Source: Caballeronia sordidicola (lineage in GTDB: Bacteria; Pseudomonadota; Gammaproteobacteria; Burkholderiales; Burkholderiaceae). Taken from it: a stretch of DNA of 38,393 nucleotides. Below are positions 24,880-33,059 of this stretch, one piece after another. The notes below the pieces were generated by a model. It saw only the letters and a list, made by a program, of their open reading frames with translations, ran no database searches and had not been told where the DNA came from. The position numbers and the translations under genes were made by a program. The DNA lies in the NCBI RefSeq assembly GCF_001544455.2, contig NZ_FCOC02000034.1:1-38393 (forward strand). The letters are read 5' to 3'. How positions within the stretch are numbered: position 1 is the first letter of the stretch; each line of letters starts with the position of its first letter.

Positions 24880-24893
24880 TGAGTGAGCACTCA
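24880..24893. promoter_or_regulatory. TetR operator palindrome TGAGTG-AG-CACTCA
   Basis: Perfect 6-bp arms around a 2-bp centre in an AT-rich stretch, 27 bp upstream of the TetR start. Place and symmetry fit autoregulation. Confidence 0.6.
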
Positions 24894-25042
24894 ATTATAA
24901 CCGGTTTGACGATGTCTGCAAGCCAGCGCGCGCCGGAGTCAAAACGCGTGCGTGCTAGCATCGGGCCATCTTCTTGCTATGGGTGCACCGGCACCGGAGC
25001 TTGCCGCAGCCACTTGATGAATCAGCTTCCTTCAAGGCTTTT

Positions 25043-26125
25043 ATGAATAACCACTCGGTTCACCAGCATTTTTTCCACTTTCTGCTGTTCGTCGTTACCG
25101 TCGCGCTTTGCTGGATCCTGACGCCCTTCTTCGGCGCGATCTTCTGGGGCACGATTCTCGCCATTCTGTTCCAGCCCATGCAGCGATACCTCGCCGCCAA
25201 ATTCGGCAAGCGCCGTAATCTTGCCGCCTTCGCGACGCTCGGCGTGACCATCGTGATCGTGATCCTGCCGCTGAGCTTCGTTGCGGCCACGCTGGTCCAG
25301 GAAATCGGCCTTGCCTACACGCAGATCAAGTCGGGCCAGCCGAATTTCACGACATACTTCCAGGAAGCCATTCACGTATTGCCCAAGTCGGTACAGACGC
25401 TGCTCGGTCGCTTCGGGCTCACGGATATTCCAAGCATCCAGAAACGGCTTACCGATGGCGCAGCGGCAATCAGCCAGTTTGTCGCAACTCAGGCGCTCAG
25501 CATCGGCCAGAACACTTTCCAGTTCGTGATCAGCTTTGGCGTGATGCTGTACTTGGTGTTCTTCCTGCTGCGCGATGGCGGCGAAATCGGCCGGCGCATC
25601 CGCCGCGCATTGCCGCTTGACGAAGCGCCCAAGCAGCACCTGATTGCGAAGTTCACCACCGTCGTGCGGGCAACCGTGAAGGGCAATATTGCCGTTGCGG
25701 CTGCTCAGGGTTTTCTCGGCGGGATGATTTTCATGTTTCTCGGTATCCAGGGTTCCCTGCTCTGGGGCGTTCTGATGGCTTTCCTATCGCTGCTTCCGGC
25801 AATCGGCGCCGCGCTCGTCTGGGCGCCAGCCGCCGCCTATTTCCTGCTTACCGGCGACATCTGGCGAGGCGTGATCCTGATCGCCTTCTGCGTGGTGATC
25901 ATTGGTTTAGTCGACAACATCCTGCGTCCGATTCTTGTAGGCAAGGACACGAAGATGCCGGACTGGGTCGTGCTGATTTCAACGCTGGGCGGGATGGGAC
26001 TGTTTGGCATCAACGGGTTTGTTATCGGGCCGCTGATTGCCGCGCTGTTCATGGCGGCCTGGGACCTGTTCACGCAAAACGAAGAAGGTCAGGCAGAAGG
26101 GACTCGCACCATCGACAAGGTCTAA
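25043..26125 (+). CDS. AI-2E/PerM-family membrane transporter
   Basis: A 360-residue integral membrane protein of the AI-2E transporter (PerM/YdiK/TqsA) family, about eight helices. Two N-terminal helices (FFHFLLFVVTVALCWIL, FFGAIFWGTILAILFQP) are followed by a third (LGVTIVIVILPLSFVAATL). A soluble segment lies at about 100-150, and the C-terminal conserved core carries LVFFLLRDGGEIGRRI, FLSLLPAIGAALVWAPAAAYFL, VDNILRPILVGKDTKMPD and GPLIAALFMAAWDLF. Members export quorum autoinducer-2 or act as sodium/proton antiporters; the substrate is unclear. ATG 25043 is used because AAGG lies six bases before it; an upstream in-frame start at 24974 lacks support. Confidence 0.9.
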   Translation: MNNHSVHQHFFHFLLFVVTVALCWILTPFFGAIFWGTILAILFQPMQRYLAAKFGKRRNLAAFATLGVTIVIVILPLSFVAATLVQEIGLAYTQIKSGQPNFTTYFQEAIHVLPKSVQTLLGRFGLTDIPSIQKRLTDGAAAISQFVATQALSIGQNTFQFVISFGVMLYLVFFLLRDGGEIGRRIRRALPLDEAPKQHLIAKFTTVVRATVKGNIAVAAAQGFLGGMIFMFLGIQGSLLWGVLMAFLSLLPAIGAALVWAPAAAYFLLTGDIWRGVILIAFCVVIIGLVDNILRPILVGKDTKMPDWVVLISTLGGMGLFGINGFVIGPLIAALFMAAWDLFTQNEEGQAEGTRTIDKV

Positions 26126-26150
26126 GACAAGATCTGACTGCGCAACAACG

Positions 26151-26184
26151 AAACGGCTCGCCGAATGGATCGGCGAGCCGTTTT
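26151..26184. terminator. Bidirectional rho-independent terminator
   Basis: A 13-bp stem AAACGGCTCGCCG / CGGCGAGCCGTTT with a 7-base loop, T run on the plus side and A run on the left. It lies between the convergent AI-2E gene and spoVR. Confidence 0.88.
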
Positions 26185-26207
26185 GCTAAGTGAGGCTTCC
26201 AGCCGGA

Positions 26208-27728
26208 TCAGCGCCGCTCCGCCCCCGTGTACTTGCAGTCGAAACGTTTCCTGACCGTGCCGTTTTCATCGACGCTTTCAAGGTACACGTCGAATTGCCA
26301 CAGCCGTGCCATGTGCTTCAGCACTTCCTCGCTGTCGTTGGTGAGGTGACGGTTGTCGGTCATGAAGTGCCGCAGCGTCAAGCTTCGGTCGCCGCGCGTA
26401 TTCACCGAATACACCTGGATGTTCGGCTCCCGATGATGCATGTCGTATTGCCGCGATAACGCCTGCCGCACGTACTTGTAGCCGCTTTCGTCGTGAATGG
26501 CCGATACCTCTAGCGAGTCGCGCATGTCGTCGTCAAGAATGGAGAACAGGCGCATTTCCCGAATCAGATGCGGCGACAGATATTGCGCAATAAAGCTTTC
26601 GTCCTTGAAGTTGCGCATGGCGTAATGCAATGCCTCAAGCCAATCGCTGCCAGCGAGTTCAGGGAACCACTCGCGGTCTTCATCCGTCGGGTTTTCGCAG
26701 ATGCGGCGAATATCGCTCATCATCGAAAATCCGAGCGCGTACGGATTGATGCCGCTGTAATACTGCTTGGTCACGGGCGGCTGGTACACCACGTTGCTGT
26801 GCGAATGGAGGAACTCCATCATGAAGCCGTCTTCAAGCCGACCTTCCGCGTACAGCGTATTGAGCAGCGTGTAATGCCAGAAGGTCGCCCAGCCTTCGTT
26901 CATGACCTGCGTTTGCCGCTGCGGATAAAAATACTGCCCCACCTTGCGCACGATCCGAATCACTTCGCGCTCCCAAGGTTCGAGCAAGGGCGCATTTTTT
27001 TCCGCGAAATACAGCAGGTTTTCCTGTGGTTCCGGTGGATACCGGCTTTCGATCTCTTCAGTTGTCGTCGCCTTTTTATTGGGCAGCGTGCGCCAGAGTT
27101 CATTCACTTGCGATTGCAAATACGCTTCACGTTCACGCCGGGCGGCAGCTTCCTTTGCCAGCGATAACTTCTGCGGCCGCTTATACCGGTCGACGCCATA
27201 ATTCATCAGCGCGTGACAAGAATCGAGCAATTCCTCGACTCGATCTATCCCGTGCCGCTCCTCGCATTCCGCAATGTAATTCTTTGCATAGACCAGATAA
27301 TCGATAATCGCATGCGCATCCGTCCACAGCTTGAACAGATAGTTGCCCTTGAAGAACGAGTTATGCCCATACGCGGCATGTGCAATGACGAGCGCCTGCA
27401 TCGTCATCGTGTTCTCTTCCATCAGGTACGCAATACACGGATTCGAATTGATGACGATCTCATAGGCAAGACCCATTTGCCCGCGCCGGTAACTCTTCTC
27501 CGTGGAAAGAAAGTGCTTGCCGAATGACCAGTGCCGATAATTCACCGGCATGCCTACCGACGCATACGCGTCCATCATCTGCTCGGCGCTGATGAGTTCG
27601 AGTTGAATGGGATATACGTCGAGCCCATAGCGCTGCGCCACGCGCGCAATCTCGGTGTCATATTCCTCGATGAGTTCGAACGTCCAGTCCGATGGACACG
27701 GCAACGGCCTTTTTTCCGCCACGTTCAT
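26208..27728 (-). CDS. spoVR: SpoVR-family protein (YcgB-like)
   Basis: A 506-residue cytosolic protein, matching the about 510 residues of E. coli YcgB. Recognisable stretches are WTFELIEEYDTEIARVAQRYGLD (about 15-37), PVNYRHWSFGKHF, MGLAYEIVINSNPCIAYLMEEN, HAAYGHNSFFKGNYLF, the NEGWATFWHYTLLNTLY segment with its Glu and His, and NPYALGFSMMSDIRR. The family function is not settled; its members act with PrkA and the DUF444 protein in stress and stationary phase. ATG 27728 has a strong GAAGGAGA six bases before it. A longer frame starts at 27860 and overlaps the preceding stop as ATGA, which would add 44 low-complexity residues, so both starts may be used. Confidence 0.93.
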   Translation of the reverse strand: MNVAEKRPLPCPSDWTFELIEEYDTEIARVAQRYGLDVYPIQLELISAEQMMDAYASVGMPVNYRHWSFGKHFLSTEKSYRRGQMGLAYEIVINSNPCIAYLMEENTMTMQALVIAHAAYGHNSFFKGNYLFKLWTDAHAIIDYLVYAKNYIAECEERHGIDRVEELLDSCHALMNYGVDRYKRPQKLSLAKEAAARREREAYLQSQVNELWRTLPNKKATTTEEIESRYPPEPQENLLYFAEKNAPLLEPWEREVIRIVRKVGQYFYPQRQTQVMNEGWATFWHYTLLNTLYAEGRLEDGFMMEFLHSHSNVVYQPPVTKQYYSGINPYALGFSMMSDIRRICENPTDEDREWFPELAGSDWLEALHYAMRNFKDESFIAQYLSPHLIREMRLFSILDDDMRDSLEVSAIHDESGYKYVRQALSRQYDMHHREPNIQVYSVNTRGDRSLTLRHFMTDNRHLTNDSEEVLKHMARLWQFDVYLESVDENGTVRKRFDCKYTGAERR

Positions 27729-27856
27729 GGTGTCTCCTTCCGGCGTCGCGCGTGCCTGCGGCTTCCTGGCCTTTTGCGGCGCGCTGTCTTGCGCCTTCAG
27801 TTCTTCGCCGGGTTTCAGATGATACCCACGTGCTTCGTTGTCCAAGTGCCTTGTCG

Positions 27857-29122
27857 TCATGCAGCCGCCTGTTGTTTCTCGAACAGTTCGCGAAAGACCG
27901 GATAGATATCCGCAGCCGATTCGACTTTTTTCATCGCGAGTTCGGGCGCGTTCTGCGCCAGATGCGCATATTCAACCCAGAGGTTTTGCTCTTCCGGCGC
28001 CACCTGGATATACGCGAAATAACGCACCTTCTGAAGAATATCCTCGGAGAGAAGCTTGCGGCACTTGGGCGAATCGTCGGTCCAGTTATCACCGTCCGAG
28101 GCCTGTGCGCCGTAGATATTCCATTCCGATGGCGAATAACGCTCGTCCATGATCTTCTTCATCAACTCGAGCGCACTCGACACCACCGTGCCGCCGCTTT
28201 CCGTTGAATGGAAGAAAGTCTCTTCGTCGACTTCCTCCGCCCGCGTGTGATGCCGGATAAAGACCACTTCGATCTTTTCGTAATTCCGGTTCAGGAACAG
28301 GTACAGGAGAATGAAGAAGCGCTTGGACAGGTCCTTGCGTTGTTCGTCCATGGAGCCCGAGACGTCCATCAGACAGAACATCACCGCCTTGCTCGACGGC
28401 GTTGGCTGCTTGGTCCGGTTGACGTACCGTAAATCAAACGGATCGATAAAAGGAATCCGCGTGATACGTCCTTTCATGATCACGATCTCGGCTTCGAGAC
28501 GCGCAATCTCGTCGGGGTCACCTTTTTCGTCCAGAAGCACTTCAAGCTGGCGCTCCATTTCGTGCAATTGACGTGACAAGGGCGAACCCAGGGCAATGCG
28601 GCGTCCAAGCGCGCTGCGCAACGACCGCACGACGTCGATGTTATTCGGCGTGCCCTCCGCCGAAAAACCCGCGCGTACGTTCTTCCATGTCGGGACCGCC
28701 GCCAATTGCGTTTTCACGAGGCGCGGCAGTTCGAGGTCATCGAAGAAATACTGCATGAATTCTTCGCGCGAGAGTTCGAACACGAAGTCGTCCTGCCCTT
28801 CGCCCTCGTTGCTCGCACTCTTGCCGCCACCGCCTCCGCCGCCATTCGGACGCGCAATCTTGTCGCCACGAACGTATTCGGCGTTACCCGGATGCACAAG
28901 CTCACGTTTTCCGCCAGGGCCGTGCCGAAACGATGGTTCGGCAATGTCCTTCTTCGGAATGGTGATGCTCTGCGTGCTTTGAATGTCCTTGATGCTACGG
29001 TCTCGAACGGCGTCCGACACCGCGCGGCGAATGTAGTTTTTGACACGACGCAAAAAGCGTTCGCGGTTGGCAATGCTCTTGTTCTTACCGGCTAACCTGC
29101 GGTCGATGATTTGATGCAGCAC
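27857..29122 (-). CDS. yeaH: DUF444 protein (YeaH/YhbH-like) with a VWA-type motif
   Basis: A 421-residue protein close to the E. coli YeaH length. It has IIDRRLAGKNKSIANRERFLRR at the N-terminus, the Gly-rich GGGGGGGKSASNEGEGQDDFVFELSR, VVRSLRSALGRR, IPFIDPFDLRY and a metal-ion-site-like MDVSGSMDEQ (about 280), followed by GGTVVSSALELM and ASDGDNW. This MIDAS layout suggests a von Willebrand A-like partner for the PrkA ATPase. The start is GTG 29122, with GGGAG before it; this matches the family start, while the frame further upstream is unrelated. It is the middle gene of the prkA, yeaH, spoVR operon. Confidence 0.93.
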   Translation of the reverse strand: MLHQIIDRRLAGKNKSIANRERFLRRVKNYIRRAVSDAVRDRSIKDIQSTQSITIPKKDIAEPSFRHGPGGKRELVHPGNAEYVRGDKIARPNGGGGGGGKSASNEGEGQDDFVFELSREEFMQYFFDDLELPRLVKTQLAAVPTWKNVRAGFSAEGTPNNIDVVRSLRSALGRRIALGSPLSRQLHEMERQLEVLLDEKGDPDEIARLEAEIVIMKGRITRIPFIDPFDLRYVNRTKQPTPSSKAVMFCLMDVSGSMDEQRKDLSKRFFILLYLFLNRNYEKIEVVFIRHHTRAEEVDEETFFHSTESGGTVVSSALELMKKIMDERYSPSEWNIYGAQASDGDNWTDDSPKCRKLLSEDILQKVRYFAYIQVAPEEQNLWVEYAHLAQNAPELAMKKVESAADIYPVFRELFEKQQAAA

Positions 29123-29212
29123 ATCCAGTCTCCCGCGTAATTGGCGAGGAAGCGAAACGCTCGTGACCTGAACCGCACGCTGCGGGTTGGACCGACACGC
29201 ACTCGCCAAGAT

Positions 29213-29251
29213 GTTCGCATTGCGCCGGCTTGCTGCCGGCGCAATGCGAAC
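29213..29251. repeat. 17-bp perfect inverted repeat inside the prkA operon
   Basis: Arms GTTCGCATTGCGCCGGC (29213-29229) and its exact complement (29235-29251) enclose five bases. It lies between the prkA stop and the yeaH-like start, in the 226-bp spacer. No T run follows on the minus strand, so it is not a normal terminator. In the mRNA it would be a very stable hairpin, suited to partial termination or to protecting the prkA message from 3' decay. Confidence 0.85.
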
Positions 29252-29348
29252 GTATGACTATGGAACTAGCAACACACAACTGATTCAATCACGTTTTGCC
29301 TGGTTTCGCTTGGAGCAGCTCGTTTCTCCCTTCTTGCGATTCGACACA

Positions 29349-31271
29349 TTACGAAGACTTGCGTACGCGCAGATACCAGTCGCACAAGAGACGCACCTGC
29401 TTCGGCGTATAACCTTTCGCGACCATCCGGTTCACGAAATCCTCGTGCTTGCGCTGCTCTTCGGCCGATCCCTTGGCGTTGAACGAGATCACCGGCAAAA
29501 GCTCCTCGGTATTCGAGAACATCTTCTTCTCGATCACCACGCGCAGCTTCTCGTAGCTGATCCACGCAGGATTCTTGCCGCCGTTTGCCGCACGCGCCCG
29601 CAACACGAAATTCACGATCTCGTTGCGGAAGTCCTTCGGGTTGCTGATGCCCGCCGGCTTCTCGATCTTTTCCAGTTCCGCATTCAGCGAAGCACGGTCG
29701 AAGCTTTCGCCTGTATCGTGATCGCGGAATTCCTGGTCCTGAATCCAGAAATCGGCATAAGTCACATAGCGGTCGAAGATGTTCTGACCGTACTCGGAAT
29801 ACGATTCCAGGTACGCAGTCTGAATCTCCTTGCCGATAAATTCGGCATACCGCGACGCCAGCACGTCCTTGATGAACGACAGGTACTTTTGTTCGGTTTC
29901 CGGCGGGAACTGTTCGCGTTCGATCTGCTGTTCTAGCACGTACATCAGGTGGACCGGATTAGCAGCAACTTCCGTTGAGTCGAAGTTGAATACCCGCGAG
30001 AGGATCTTGAACGCGAAACGGGTTGAAACGCCGTTCATGCCTTCGTCTACACCCGCGAAATCGCGATACTCCTGAAACGATTTCGCCTTGGGATCCGTGT
30101 CCTTCAGGTTCTCGCCGTCATAGACCTGCATCTTCGAAAAGAGGCTGGAGTTTTCCGGCTCATGAAGACGCGTGAGCACCGCCATTTGCGCCATCATCTT
30201 GAGCGTGCCCGGCGCGCATACGGCGTCCGTCAATGAAGAATTACGCAGCAGCTTCTCGTAGATCTTCATCTCTTCGCTATAGCGCAGGCAGTACGGTACC
30301 TTCACCACGAAAATACGATCGAGCAATGCTTCGTTGTTCTTGTTATTGCGGAACGTCTTCCATTCGGACTCATTCGAGTGAGCCAGCACCACGCCGTCAA
30401 ACGGGATTGCACCGAAGCCTTCCGTGCCCTTGAAGTTGCCTTCCTGAGTAGCGGTCAAAAGCGGGTGCAAGACCTTGATTGGCGCCTTGAACATTTCCAC
30501 GAACTCAAGCAAGCCCTGATTCGCAAGACACAGGCCGCCAGAGTAGCTGTAGGCGTCTGCATCGTCCTGCGAGTAGGTTTCGAGCTTGCGGATGTCGACC
30601 TTGCCGACGAGTGACGAGATGTCCTGATTGTTTTCATCGCCCGGTTCGGTCTTGGCGATACCGATCTGGCGAAGGATGGACGGGTAGCGGCGAACAATGC
30701 GGAACTTGCGGATGTCGCCATTGAATTCGTGAAGGCGTTTCACGGCCCACGGACTCAGGATGTTCTTGAGGTAACGGCGCGGAATGCCGTATTGCTCTTC
30801 GAGAATGGGACCGTCTTCGTCGTAGTCAAAAAGCCCGAGCGGCGACTCGTTGACGGGCGAACCCTTGATTGCATAGAAGGGAACACGCTCAGCCAGTTGT
30901 TTCAAGCGTTCGGCAATGGATGACTTGCCACCGCCCACCGGACCCAGCAAATACAGGATCTGCTTCTTCTCTTCCAGCCCTTGGGCTGCATGCCGGAAGT
31001 ACGACACCACCTGCTCGATCACTTCCTCCATTCCGTAGAACTCACGAAATGCCGGATACACCTTGATCACCTTGTTTGCAAACACACGCGATAAACGCGG
31101 GTCCGTGCGCGTGTCGACCGACTCCGGTTCCCCGATAGCCGCCAACATCCGTTCGCCCGCTGTTGCATACGTTGCAGGATCGTCTTTGCAGAGCGCGAGA
31201 TACTCTTCGAGCGAGAATTCCTCCTCGCGGGTTTTTTCGAAGCGGGTCGCGAAACTGCTGTAGATATCCAT
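29349..31271 (-). CDS. prkA: PrkA serine protein kinase / AAA+ protein
   Basis: A 640-residue protein of the PrkA (YeaG) family. An N-terminal AAA-like domain has the P-loop GPVGGGKSS (about 110-118) and YAIKGSPVNESPLGLFD. The EGNFKGTEGFGAIPFDGVVLAHSNESEW segment resembles the Walker B/sensor region, and LLDRIFVVKVPYCLRY follows. The C-terminal PrkA domain (about 400-640) ends LLCDWYLRVRKSS. Length and the DIYSSFATRF start match the family. A strong GAGGAGG precedes the ATG. It heads the operon prkA, yeaH, spoVR, which bacteria use in nutrient and stress responses. The large non-coding region upstream probably holds its promoter. Confidence 0.96.
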   Translation of the reverse strand: MDIYSSFATRFEKTREEEFSLEEYLALCKDDPATYATAGERMLAAIGEPESVDTRTDPRLSRVFANKVIKVYPAFREFYGMEEVIEQVVSYFRHAAQGLEEKKQILYLLGPVGGGKSSIAERLKQLAERVPFYAIKGSPVNESPLGLFDYDEDGPILEEQYGIPRRYLKNILSPWAVKRLHEFNGDIRKFRIVRRYPSILRQIGIAKTEPGDENNQDISSLVGKVDIRKLETYSQDDADAYSYSGGLCLANQGLLEFVEMFKAPIKVLHPLLTATQEGNFKGTEGFGAIPFDGVVLAHSNESEWKTFRNNKNNEALLDRIFVVKVPYCLRYSEEMKIYEKLLRNSSLTDAVCAPGTLKMMAQMAVLTRLHEPENSSLFSKMQVYDGENLKDTDPKAKSFQEYRDFAGVDEGMNGVSTRFAFKILSRVFNFDSTEVAANPVHLMYVLEQQIEREQFPPETEQKYLSFIKDVLASRYAEFIGKEIQTAYLESYSEYGQNIFDRYVTYADFWIQDQEFRDHDTGESFDRASLNAELEKIEKPAGISNPKDFRNEIVNFVLRARAANGGKNPAWISYEKLRVVIEKKMFSNTEELLPVISFNAKGSAEEQRKHEDFVNRMVAKGYTPKQVRLLCDWYLRVRKSS

Positions 31272-31616
31272 GCTACCTCCTCGCCGAAGTCAGAAAGCAA
31301 TGCGTGCGCGGCGCGCCTAATCAGAACAACATCGCTTCAGTTCATCCTAAACCTATTCGAATTTTTTTTCATGCAAATGCGTTGCTGATTTGCTTCGAAG
31401 TATTCCTAGCTTGGTGGAATATTTTCGTTCACCTACAATCATCATCCCGACTCGCGAAACGTCTTCGGCAATAGCTGCACAGCCTTGCTGTACAAGCCCT
31501 GGACCCATGCGACACGCTAGCAGCCAAAGCGTATGGCTGCTGCTGCCGCAGATGAAGTGCGCGCAACGTTTGTGCATGGGGCGTTTATGCCATGTAACCA
31601 TTCGCGTCAGCCACGC

Positions 31617-31660
31617 TTATCCTCCGTTCATCCACAGCTCATCCACATGTTATCCACCGG
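31617..31660. repeat. Four 11-bp tandem repeats resembling DnaA boxes
   Basis: Four consecutive units begin at 31617, 31628, 31639 and 31650: TTATCCTCC, TCATCCACA, TCATCCACA and TTATCCACC, each followed by two variable bases. The DnaA box is TTATCCACA (TTATNCACA), so two units differ from it by one base each in T/C at position 2, one by one base at the end, and one by two. The exact 11-bp spacing puts all units on one face of the helix. Confidence 0.7.
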
Positions 31661-31931
31661 TATAAAGCTTGTGTATCGGCGGATGGATTGCCTCGCTGCA
31701 TACGTATATACGCGCAGCGAAGCCCAAACGATGCAGACGTAATGCCCTTTTTGACAACAAGGTACGCTCACGTTCAATAACGCTTTTCAATCGATGTCAT
31801 TACCGCGTGCTCTTTCCTACACACAACGAACCGCATTGCCATCGGTTGACCACCGTAACCCGCGCTTTTGCGCCTTTACGCACGCAATCAAACTCACCAA
31901 TACCCGATATGCGCAAAGGGATTTAAACAAT

Positions 31932-31967
31932 AAAAAAAGGCACTCGTTCGACGATCCGCGAGTGCCT
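31932..31967 (-). terminator. Rho-independent terminator of the hydratase gene
   Basis: On the minus strand a 9-bp stem AGGCACTCG / CGAGTGCCT with a 12-base loop ends in seven T (A run at 31932-31938 on plus). It lies 51 bp beyond the stop at 32018. Confidence 0.9.
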
Positions 31968-32017
31968 GTTTCAAGCGTTGAGCTTTTTGTGGTGTGTAAG
32001 GGCCACCCCTTGCCTGC

Positions 32018-32779
32018 TTACTCCAGAATCAGTTCAATGTCTCCGATACGGTCAATTCTCCCGCTCACCACACCTGGCCCTTCAATGCGGCGCGCTCCGG
32101 TATAGGAGCCGGTTGTGACGGTCCAGAAAGGCTGCACCGTGTGCCCCTGCGCGCTGCAGTGATTGACGAACCACACAAGCAGCTCGCGCGGATCGCCCGC
32201 CGGATTGCCTGCGCTTGGCGGCACGATCGAGACGCCATCGACGCTCAGTTCGAGTTGTGGCGACAGAAAGTCCAAACCCGGTGCGATGACTTCATACGGC
32301 TCCATCTTGCCCACGATCAGTGCGCCGTTGTTTTGCGAATCGGCGAGCTGAGCCAGCGGCGCGAGATTCGGCCATTGTGCGAAACGGCTGTCGACCACCT
32401 CGAGCGCGACCGCCATGCCGCCCAGCGCCGCGAATACTTCACTACGGCTGTAAGCTTCAGCGCGCGGCGGCAGGGCATAAGAAAACCGAAATGCTATTTC
32501 CATCTCGATCAGCACGCGAAAGAACGCCGCATGCGCAATACGGACAGGAGACGTGTGGACGAGTTCGGCATCGACAGGCGCGGTGTTCGCCTGCGCACCG
32601 GGCGCACGGGCGCCCACTTTCCATGCGCCGATTCGCGCGCCCGTCAGTGACAGGACTTCTTGCTGAATGACGTACGCCGCGTTGGCGTCGGCGGGAATAT
32701 CTGCCGACTCGAGTTCCTCGATCAGCGTTCGCTGCCGACGGGCCTGCACGAGTTGCGCGGCGAGAGTGGATTCGGTCAT
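32018..32779 (-). CDS. 2-keto-4-pentenoate hydratase / fumarylacetoacetase-fold family enzyme
   Basis: A 253-residue cytosolic enzyme of the MhpD/HpcG-like hydratase family, which uses a divalent metal to hydrate 2-hydroxypentadienoates or decarboxylate related acids in aromatic meta-cleavage. Visible elements are AAYVIQQEV (about 34), GAWKVGA (about 51), IEMEIAFRF with metal-binding Glu residues (about 90-98), ALEVVDSRF (about 126) and NNGALIVGK. The C-terminal half, with GDPRELLVWFVNH and TTGSYTGARRIEGPG, is normal. ATG 32779 has AGGA seven bases before it; the upstream in-frame start adds ten unrelated residues. It stands alone, with no meta-cleavage genes nearby, so its substrate is unknown. 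Confidence 0.85.
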   Translation of the reverse strand: MTESTLAAQLVQARRQRTLIEELESADIPADANAAYVIQQEVLSLTGARIGAWKVGARAPGAQANTAPVDAELVHTSPVRIAHAAFFRVLIEMEIAFRFSYALPPRAEAYSRSEVFAALGGMAVALEVVDSRFAQWPNLAPLAQLADSQNNGALIVGKMEPYEVIAPGLDFLSPQLELSVDGVSIVPPSAGNPAGDPRELLVWFVNHCSAQGHTVQPFWTVTTGSYTGARRIEGPGVVSGRIDRIGDIELILE

Positions 32780-32918
32780 GGCGTGTCCTGTGGTGATTAT
32801 CGGAAGCATTCAGGCATGACAGCCTGAACGAGGATGCGCACAGTGTACGGGGAACCGGACCCGGGCCGCGAGTCGGATACGCGCTCTGAAAGCTTGCTCG
32901 TACAGACGCGTTGATATC

Positions 32919-32930
32919 AAACGATCGTTT
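32919..32930. promoter_or_regulatory. Palindrome AAACGATCGTTT upstream of the hydratase gene
   Basis: A perfect 12-bp palindrome in the 280-bp space between the hydratase start and the chemoreceptor terminator. Shape and AT-rich flanks resemble a TetR-, LacI- or IclR-type operator; the regulator is not in view. Confidence 0.4.
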
Positions 32931-33001
32931 AAACCGCAGGTCGACGTTGCAGGGTCGACGCTGTAATCGGGCCGGCCGAACAGGCATCCAAGCGCCGAAC
33001 G

Positions 33002-33034
33002 AAAAAAACGCGCCGCGAAAAAGCTCGCGGCGCG
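33002..33034 (-). terminator. Rho-independent terminator of the chemoreceptor gene
   Basis: On the minus strand a 9-bp stem CGCGCCGCG / CGCGGCGCG with an 8-base loop is followed by seven T (33002-33008 on plus). Confidence 0.92.
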
Positions 33035-33059
33035 CCCAAAGTCCTAGTTGGAAACAGGA

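Larger units (their letters stand above)
31272..32017. other. 746-bp region without a convincing gene, upstream of prkA
   Basis: No frame here has both a ribosome site and family-like sequence. The region holds the prkA leader, an 11-bp repeat array (31617-31660), an inverted repeat TCGCTGC-N14-GCAGCGA (31693-31720) with an 8-bp GTATATAC centre, and the terminator of the hydratase gene. A small RNA is possible, but I cannot point to a promoter-terminator pair. Confidence 0.6.

Noticed and set aside
31320..31400. Sigma-54 promoter for prkA
   Set aside because: A TTGCA with an upstream GCA at roughly the right distance exists on the minus strand, but the essential GG of the -24 element is missing, so I do not call it.
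31617..31660. Origin of replication
   Set aside because: The repeats resemble DnaA boxes, but there is no dnaA, parAB or rep gene and no clear adjacent unwinding region, so only a DnaA-linked regulatory or titration site is proposed.
31390..31665. 91-codon frame in the gene-poor region
   Set aside because: No ribosome site, no recognisable domain, and it runs through the 11-bp repeat array; it does not look like coding sequence.
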